A stretch of 64,000 bases of DNA. Source: Stramonita haemastoma (lineage: Eukaryota; Mollusca; Gastropoda; Neogastropoda; Muricidae). The DNA is taken from positions 1,036,586 through 1,100,585 of the forward strand of contig CM060323.1 of NCBI GenBank assembly GCA_030674155.1, in the 5' to 3' direction. Of the stretch, positions 57,124 to 64,000 are shown piece after piece. The notes under the pieces were generated by a model, which did not search any database, was not told where the DNA came from, and worked only from the letters and a program-made list of their open reading frames with translations. Position numbers and translations under genes: made by a program. Every line of letters starts with the position of its first letter. Position 1 is the first letter of the stretch.

Positions 57124-59990
57124 TATAAGCAAACAAATATTCTTACATTCCAAAACAGACTTTATTTCAATAAAGCTCTATTTGTACAAAAAGTTGTCAA
57201 TAGAAATGCCCCTCCCAAGATCAACAATAGATTCAAAATTTGTGAGCACAGGCATAACCATCTACTAACATTTCCAAGACCCAGAAACAATCTTTACAAA
57301 ACAAGCTTCTTATATTCAGGTAGTGATTTATGGAACAAGCTCCCAAAATGTTTAAAATGTATCAAAAATAAAAATCAGTTAAAAAATCAGTTAAAAAATC
57401 ACCTATGCCCTTATGCAAAAATGTTTAAGAACTAAACATGAATCCAATCAACCATATTTAGATTAGATTAAAGATAATTGGCACTCTCTGCTCACCCTAA
57501 AAATCTTTCACTGTGGTTTATTGTGACAGAAAAATCTACACTTTGCTTTTACAATATATTATATGTATGTGGAAGGGGGAAAAGGAGGAGAAAGGTTGGG
57601 TTTTTGGGGGGGTTAAATTTAAAAAAAAAATTATGAACAGCATAGGGTATAAGTGATATATGTAAACACGTGTATATTCTGCAAATTCAAAAGGAGAAAA
57701 CCAAACCACTGATCTGATGACTAGATTGGAGACATTTTTTTAATGCATTTTTTCTTACCCAGTTCAGTAGTTTCAGTATAAACGGTTTTTGAATTTTTTT
57801 TATTACTTTTATCAATGGGACTATTAGCACTATTACATTTATATTACTTTTGTAAGTGGTTAAGGCCTTACTTTGTTGTTGTTGTTGTTGTGTTGTTGTT
57901 TTTTTCATATGTGTAGGGATTTTTATTTATTAATATAATCATAAATCATTACTATAATTCTTCTGTTTGCTGTTTGTGTTTTCCCCTTCCTCCTTGATAC
58001 TCCCTCCCCATCCGTTCCCACTCCCCCCCCCCCCCCCTCCCCGTTTGTTTTGTTTTGTTTTTGTTTGTTTGTTTTTTGTTTGTTTGTATATTTGTTGTTT
58101 GTATATATGTTATTTCCCCTCAGTGGGTGATGGGCTGCATGGTTTTTTCTTTTCTTCCTTCTAATATGAAGTATGAACTGGAGATATTGTAATCCGACAT
58201 AAATTGCTTATATACATTTCATGTATTCTTTTTTTAAGTCTTAAATAATGGTATTGGTGACATTGTAACTGATATGATATAAGCTGTTTGTTTGACACTA
58301 TATGATTTTTTAAAACTTGAAATGTGTGCATGCCCTAGTTGTTTATTTCCTCTCAGTGGTGATGGGTATTATCATATGGTATTGTTACGTTTGTTGTTGT
58401 TTTTCCCCCCTTCTAATATATAATGTATGAACTAAAAGTATGGAGATACTGTAATCGACATAAATTGCTCATTGACATTTCATAGATTCTTTTTTTTAAG
58501 TCTTAAATAATGATATTGGTGACATTGTAACTGATATAAGCTGTTTGTTTGAAACTAGATGGTTTTTAAAAAACTTTAAATGTGTGCATGTGGGTATGAG
58601 CACAGTGCCCTGTGGTTTGGTTTGTTGTTTTTGGGGGGTTTAATTTAAAAAAAAAAAGTTAATGAACAGGATAGGGTATAAGTGATGTATGTAAACACGT
58701 GTATATTCTGCAAATTCAAAAGGAGAAAACCAAACCAATGATCTGATGACTAGATTTTTTAATGCAGTTTTTCTTACCCAGTACAGTAGTTTCAGTATAA
58801 ACGGTTTTCGAATTTTTATTTATTTTTTTTATTTCCTTCTAATATATAAAGTATGAACTAAAGTATGGAGATATTGTAATCTGACATAAATTGCTTATAT
58901 ACATTTCATGGACTCTTTTTTTAAGTCTTAAATAATGGTATTGGTGACATTGTAACTGATATGATATAAGCTGTTTGTTTGACACTATATGATTTTTTAA
59001 AACTTTAAATGTGTGCATGGCGTAGGTTGTTTATTTCCCCTCAGTGGTGATGGGTATTTTCATATGGTATTGTTGCGTTTTTTTTCTTTCTTTTTTTCCG
59101 TTCTAATATATAAAGTATGAACTAAAGTATGGAGATATTGTGATCCACATAAGTTGCTTATTGGCATTTCATGGATTTTTTAAAAGTCTTAAATAATGGT
59201 ATTGGTGACATTGTAACTGATATAAGCTGTTTGTTTGAAACTAGGTTTTTTAAAAACTTTAAATGTGTGCATGCCCTTACGCATGTGCGCCGTGTGGTTT
59301 GGTTTGTTTTTGTTTGTCTGTTTTTTGTTTGTTTGATTGTATGTTTGTTAGTGTATGTTATTTCCTCTCAGTGATGATGGGTATAATCATATGGTATTGT
59401 TGTGTTTGTTGTTTTTTCCTTTTCTTCCTTCTAATATATAAAGTATCAACTGAAGTATAAAGATATCGTAATCTGACATAAATTGCTTATTGATATTTCA
59501 TGGATTCTTTTTTTTCAGTCTTAAATAATGGTTTCTGGTGACATTGTAACTGATATAAGTTGTTTTTTGACACTTTGATTTTTAAAAAAATCTTTAAATG
59601 TGTGTATGTGCGTACGTGTATACGTGCTGAGTGGACGAGCGCGCGAACCGTGTGTGAACCGTGTGTGTGCGTGCGTGCGTGTGCGTGTGTGTGTGACTTT
59701 TGAGTGGGATTTTTTCGAGTTGTTTTTTTGTTATTGTTGTTGCTTGTATTACCTATAGGCATATTTTAGTAAGGCTGTTGAAATCATGTTAGCTAATTAA
59801 TGTTGGTGATTTTTTCCCCCTTTTCTTTCTTTTTATGTTTGTTAGGGATTTTCTGCTTTGTTTTTTGTTTGTTTTTGTTTGTTTGTGTTTTGTTTTGTTT
59901 TGTTTTTCTTTAGATAGATGGCTTGATGAAAAAAAGCAAATCGATGCTTATTCAATGTACCATCTGGAAATAAAAATTTGATTTGATTCT
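57124..59990 (+). mobile_element. LINE-2 3' region, copy B (tandem)
   Basis: Second copy joined directly to the first at about 57,123. The junction is inside the flank of copy A (after GATGATGAAGATAATGCATG) and inside the ORF of copy B, so it is a tandem duplication, not a second insertion. The coding part is open for about 104 codons (QTNILTFQNRLYFNKALFVQ to NQLKNHLCPYAKMFKN). The 3' UTR holds five monomers (near 58,160, 58,415, 58,835, 59,102 and 59,432) and an extra segment at about 57,800-58,140 rich in GTT and poly-C. The same (ATTTG)n end lies at 59,980. Confidence 0.87.
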
Positions 59991-60104
59991 AACCCAGTTA
60001 AGCTTGTTCTAGAATTCCAACTAGAAATATATGAAGGTGTAAAAAATGTTTACCTTATTTGATTACCTATAATTATTATTTGTGATGATGAAGATAATGC
60101 ATGT
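59991..60104. repeat. Duplicated flank of LINE-2
   Basis: TTCTAACCCAGTTAAGCTTG and AGAATTCCAACTAGAAATAT occur here and at about 57,007-57,120, showing that the non-LINE flank was duplicated too. Confidence 0.88.
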
Positions 60105-60309
60105 TCTTTTAGAGGACCAACAAAGTTGTTTGTTGCTAGTTTTGCTTCCATTTTTACTGTATGTCATAACAGCTGTGTATAGAATGGATAAAATGTATAG
60201 ATTATAATGTTTAGACATAAGTGGTGAGCACACAGGCACTTGATTTACTGACTTTTTTCCATGAGAAAAATACCAGCTTTGCACAACTTCCTCTTAGAAC
60301 TTACAAGCT

Positions 60310-60395
60310 GATGATTTACACTTATTTATTTATTTATTTATTTATTTATTCATTACCTATCTATTCTTTTATTTCGAGGATAACGGAACATATCA
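60310..60395 (-). mobile_element. SINE-1 3'-terminal scrap
   Basis: (TTTA)n, then ATTCTTTTATTTCGAGGATA and ACGGAA: the last bases of SINE-1 in inverse orientation. Confidence 0.6.
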
Positions 60396-60852
60396 TTTTG
60401 GTCTAATATTTGAATAATGTGATAATTCAAAAGTAACAAAGTCAGTGGGTCAGTCATTGTGTCACTGTTGGTCAGAGCATTGGGAAAAGCCTACCTCCCC
60501 CTCCAGCAAAAAAGGCTGGAGTTAGGGTTGGGTAGCCGGCTCGCAGCTGAAATCAAACGAAATGAAAATTTCAGAGCTACTTTGAATAAACATTGAGTTT
60601 ATAACTGGCTGAGGTATAGTTGATTTTTTAGGTGCTGATGTTCGGATACTACTGTGGTATATATCCATAATTATGTTTTCCTGTTTACTCCTTATGTATG
60701 GCCTGTAACCTGCTTGAATTTCTGTCGCTGAGATATTAAAGTGTTTAAATTGAATGGACATGAAATATGACCAAAAATAAAACAAAACTTGATCAATGTC
60801 TGTTTTCGAGTTCCGTTCATAAATGATTTAGTGTTTACTGTTGTAAAGTATA

Positions 60853-61143
60853 GCCGCCGCTGTGGCCTAGTGGTTAGGGCGTTGTACTCGTAATCTAAAG
60901 GTTGCGGGTTCGATCCCAGCTATTCCGCTATGGCGTTGTGCCCTTGGAAAAGGCACTTTACGGCTATTTTCTCACCCCACCCAGGTGTAAAAGGGGTACC
61001 AACCTTGTGTTGGGGGTTAACCCTGCGATAGACTGGCGTCCTATCCAGGGGGGAGTCTATGACTCTCAGTCGCTTAACGCCACAGAAACCGGGATAAGCA
61101 CCGGCCTGATGAGCCTTATGGCTCGGGACAGACTTTAACTAAC
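60853..61143 (+). mobile_element. SINE-5, full length, 12-bp TSD
   Basis: Complete element with an A-box (TGTGGCCTAGTGGTTAGGG), a B-box (GCGGGTTCGATCCC), and a tRNA anticodon-loop-like CTCGTAA between them, which would give anticodon CGT. Body GGCACTTTACGGCTATTTTC, GATAGACTGGCGTCCTATCC, GATAAGCACCGGCCTGATGA. Perfect target-site duplications TTGTAAAGTATA flank it at 60,841-60,852 and 61,144-61,155. Confidence 0.96.
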
Positions 61144-61197
61144 TTGTAAAGTATACGCACAAGATCTCAGATATTTATACATACACGTTTGATATAT

Positions 61198-61240
61198 CTC
61201 TCTCTCTCTATCTCTCTCTCCTCTCCTCTCCTCTCCACTC
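61198..61240. repeat. (CT)n, short
   Basis: (CT)n with TA and CTCC interruptions. Confidence 0.9.
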
Positions 61241-62530
61241 TTCTTGTATCTATCTGTCTTGCTCTCTTCCTTTCGTAACATTTAGATATATCCAATCTGA
61301 ATATACGCCAACTTTCCAGCCCATTCACAAACGATGTCTAAATGCCTCTCAGAAATAAACATGCACGAACAAATATATTTTAAAATTAAAAGTAATACAA
61401 ATACTCTGATATATGGAATTTGTATAACGCTATAATTATCTTGCTAAAAAAAAACCCAAAGCACTGGCACTTAACATGCGTAACATAACAAAGCTATGGA
61501 CACGCAACGAAACACAAATAACTTATGCCAGTTTAAAGGCAGCACCGAACACATGTGCATGCACGCACAGACATACAGACAAGCACACGCACACCCAGCC
61601 CCCCCCCCCCCCTCCACACACACACACACACACATACGCACGCACGTGCACGCTCGTGTAGGGGCGCGCAGCATAATTACTTTGCCACGGTGATGGTAAT
61701 TCGGTGGTTTAAAGAATAAAGATAAAAAAACCAATAACAAAAGAAAAAGTACTTCAAGATTAACCATCCATGCATGCCGGCTACACACACACACACACAC
61801 GCACGCACGCACGCAGGTGTGCAGATAAAAAAAAAGTGCAAGTGGCAACGACCCTGCACTCTGTTTTGGTGCATCATATTGTATATCATCATTAATATTA
61901 TGTGTAACAGGCGAAAGTCCCCAAATACCAAACAGGTGACTAATACCCACCAGCCGTTTTCTCAAAAACAGGATTTAACTGCTCAAATTTGATCGTGCGA
62001 GATGGTGAAGTACCGTCGCTCTACGAAAAATATTGGCCGAGAAAAGCCGCCCACAAAAACGCCGTAATGTTATGATTTTAGGCCTCTCACTGCAGTTTTT
62101 GACGTCATGAACTTTGGTTTTAGAATGATTCTGAGTTTCTTTTAGTGAAAACGTGTGGTTTAAATGAATATAATCTATCTTTAAGTCAACAAAGTCCTTT
62201 TACAAGTAATCACCTGAAGATTGACTGAACATGATGATAATCATTTAAAGAAAGTTAGGAAAGTTCCAAATACCGAACACCCTAAAGGTTCAAATTCCGA
62301 AAAGTATTCGGTATTCGGACTCTTTGTGTTGGGGTTTTGACTCTTTTTTATTTGAATTTTCCACATTCTTCTTTAATTCTTATAAATTTGTTTTTTGTAC
62401 TTATGGAATAGATTTATCATATGTACATGTGACTTAATTATAGTCTTTGCTTAGTTTAGATATATGTCATCAGTAAAAGTCTATAATATTAATTCATTCT
62501 GAAATCTTGATCCCCAAAGATAAAAGTAAA
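61241..62530. other. No gene seen
   Basis: Includes short CA-rich stretches (61,590-61,640 and 61,783-61,815). No exon or repeat recognised. Confidence 0.45.
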
Positions 62531-62558
62531 ATCTCTCTCTCTCCTCTCTCTCTCTCTC

Positions 62559-62598
<40 letters not shown>

Positions 62599-62618
62599 CC
62601 CCCCCCTCTCTCTCTCTC
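62531..62618. repeat. (CT)n with poly-C
   Basis: (CT)n, about 11 C, then (CT)n up to the SINE-1 half-head. Confidence 0.96.
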
Positions 62619-62925
62619 AATTTGACGACCCCGAGTCCGGTCGAGGAGATTTTTCTCCTGGAGTTAACATCAGTGCTGACTCCACTCTCCCCAAAAGTCC
62701 TTCGGATGAGACTTTAAACCGAGGCCCCGTGTGCGAACGCATGCAGAACACCTTGCGCACACGTTAAATCCTGTTCCGCTTTTCGTAAGAGTAGGCCATC
62801 GTGTGCTGGTGGGAACAGATGACATTTACAAAACTGCATACACACGGGGACTGGATGAAAAAAAGGACAAGAGTGCTTATTTCATTATCCTCGATATAAA
62901 TTAAACCAAACCAAACCAAACCAAA
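62619..62925 (+). mobile_element. SINE-1, half-head, (AACCA)n tail
   Basis: Starts AATTTGACGACCCCGAGTCC after (CT)n; body and central domain conserved (GATGAGACTTTAAACCGAGG); tail GGATGAAAAAAAGGACAAGA, ending in four AACCA units, then (CT)n. Confidence 0.93.
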
Positions 62926-62929
62926 TATC

Positions 62930-63071
<142 letters not shown>

Positions 63072-63074
63072 TTA

Positions 63075-63260
63075 GAACTTCTTACACACACGTTAAATCC
63101 TGTTCCGCTTTTCATAAGAGTAGGCCATCACGAAAAGTAGGCCATCGTGTGCCGGTGGGAACAGATGACATTTACACAACTGCATACACACGGGGACTGG
63201 ATGTAAAAAAGCATATGATTGCTTATTCCATTATCCTGAATATAAAATAAATAAATAAAA
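63075..63260 (+). mobile_element. SINE-1, 3' half, with small internal duplication
   Basis: GTTAAATCCTGTTCCGC, then AAGAGTAGGCCATCACG followed by AAAAGTAGGCCATCGTG, a roughly 20-bp tandem duplication, and then the normal tail with (AATA)n. Confidence 0.9.
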
Positions 63261-63382
63261 ACACAAATCAAGGCAAACCATCAAGGTACTGGGTCTTTTT
63301 GAGTCCAGACTTTCAGAGCATATAATGTTCACTGACATAATTATATTCCAGGTTATAAAATCCTGCGAAGAGATCCGCAACA

Positions 63383-63481
63383 GTTGAATGCGCTGGGCCT
63401 GACTTGTCAGGTAATTAACGGCAGCACAACGCATTTCCAGTGTTATGACAGAAGAACAATAGTTGCTGTCTGAGCTTTCGA
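63383..63481 (+). repeat. Dispersed repeat, copy 2
   Basis: GCGCTGGGCCTGACTTGTCA, ACGGCAGCACAACGCATTTC and GCTGTCTGAGCTTTCG; counterpart of 46,170-46,290. Confidence 0.75.
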
Positions 63482-63575
63482 CCACGACGACGACAAAGAA
63501 GAGGAAACAGCGGGTGAAATCTGTCAATGGTCACCATAGGACCGCTGGTGCTCACCTGTCTTGTCTAGTTGCAGT

Positions 63576-63790
<215 letters not shown>

Positions 63791-63792
63791 GT

Positions 63793-64000
63793 TTTATTTT
63801 TATTTATTTATTTATTCTCTTATATCGAGGATAACAGAATAAGCAATCATGTGCTTTTTTTTTCATCCGGTCCCCGTGTGTATGCAGTTTTGTAAATATT
63901 GTCATTTGTTTCCACCGGCACACGATGGCCTACTGTTACGAAAAGCGGAGCAGGATTTAACGTGTGCTCAAGATGTTCTGCGTGCGTTCGCACACGGGGC
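63793..64000 (-). mobile_element. SINE-1, runs off the window
   Basis: (TTTA)n, TTATATCGAGGATAACAGAA, CATCCGGTCCCCGTGTGTAT and the central domain complement up to the window end at GCACACGGGGC. Confidence 0.93.

Noticed and set aside
57121..57435. Separate small gene of 104 codons
   Set aside because: It is the C-terminal end of LINE-2 in the duplicated copy; the ATG is created by the duplication junction.
54645..60000. CRISPR-like array because of regular repeats
   Set aside because: Repeats are hundreds of bases long and imperfect, in a eukaryotic LINE 3' UTR.
60853..60925. tRNA gene
   Set aside because: The A and B boxes belong to the SINE-5 head; the acceptor and anticodon stems do not pair properly and the element continues as a SINE with a TSD.

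Overview
The window is animal (eukaryotic) genomic DNA, most likely from a mollusc and probably a gastropod. The evidence is GT-AG exon signals without operons, a very high density of (CA)n, (CT)n, (GA)n and (TA)n tracts, several tRNA-headed SINE families, and many broken APE-type non-LTR retrotransposons (LINEs). The taxon is inferred from the style of the repeats as I remember them, not proven. No complete ordinary protein gene is visible; almost everything readable is mobile-element sequence in different states of decay.

Layout. 1-7.3 kb: LINE shreds in both orientations, minisatellites, a foldback MITE-like element and SINEs. 7.7-18.3 kb: the best candidate for a host gene, on the minus strand, with small GT-AG exons. 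Four of these (near 15.2, 14.2, 12.7 and 11.2 kb) are paralogous copies of one exon plus its intron 3' end. A LINE 3' end (8.6-9.46 kb) and two SINEs sit in its introns. 19.6-26.8 kb: one plus-strand LINE (called LINE-2 here), split by a (TA)n tract, by a nested minus-strand LINE (20,559-21,529) and by about 4 kb of SINEs and microsatellites. 27-30.1 kb: a broken minus-strand gene with an XPG/FEN1-like nuclease signature and a C-terminal CXC cysteine cluster, interrupted by a young SINE. 33.3-36.8 kb: a nearly full-length minus-strand LINE (LINE-1) that encodes a 2A-like ribosome-skipping motif before its endonuclease and carries a single visible frameshift. 37-54 kb: SINEs, microsatellites, LINE shreds, a second copy of the MITE-like element and weak plus-strand exon candidates. 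54.5-60.1 kb: two tandem copies of the LINE-2 3' region with a nested repeat structure in the 3' UTR. 60.8-64 kb: a young SINE with a perfect 12-bp target-site duplication, then more SINE-1 copies.

Local SINE names. SINE-1 (about 340 bp, more than 20 copies): tRNA-like head, central domain containing GATGAGACTATAAACCGAGG, and a tail ending near AAAAAAGCACACGAGTGCTT. SINE-2: same central domain, different head, tail containing GAGAGCAGCCCGAATTTCAC. SINE-3: same central domain, tail ending GAGCTCTAACCAAGGAA. SINE-4: unrelated body with CTGGCCCCTGGAGAAGCTGA. SINE-5: unrelated body with GATAAGCACCGGCCTGATGA.

How the parts connect. SINEs 1-3 look like modular elements built on one central domain, each with its own 3' tail. 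The SINE-1 tail resembles the 3' end of LINE-2, which suggests that LINE-2-type machinery mobilises SINE-1. SINE-5 has moved recently and has broken the XPG-like gene. Microsatellites repeatedly abut SINE tails or replace SINE heads.
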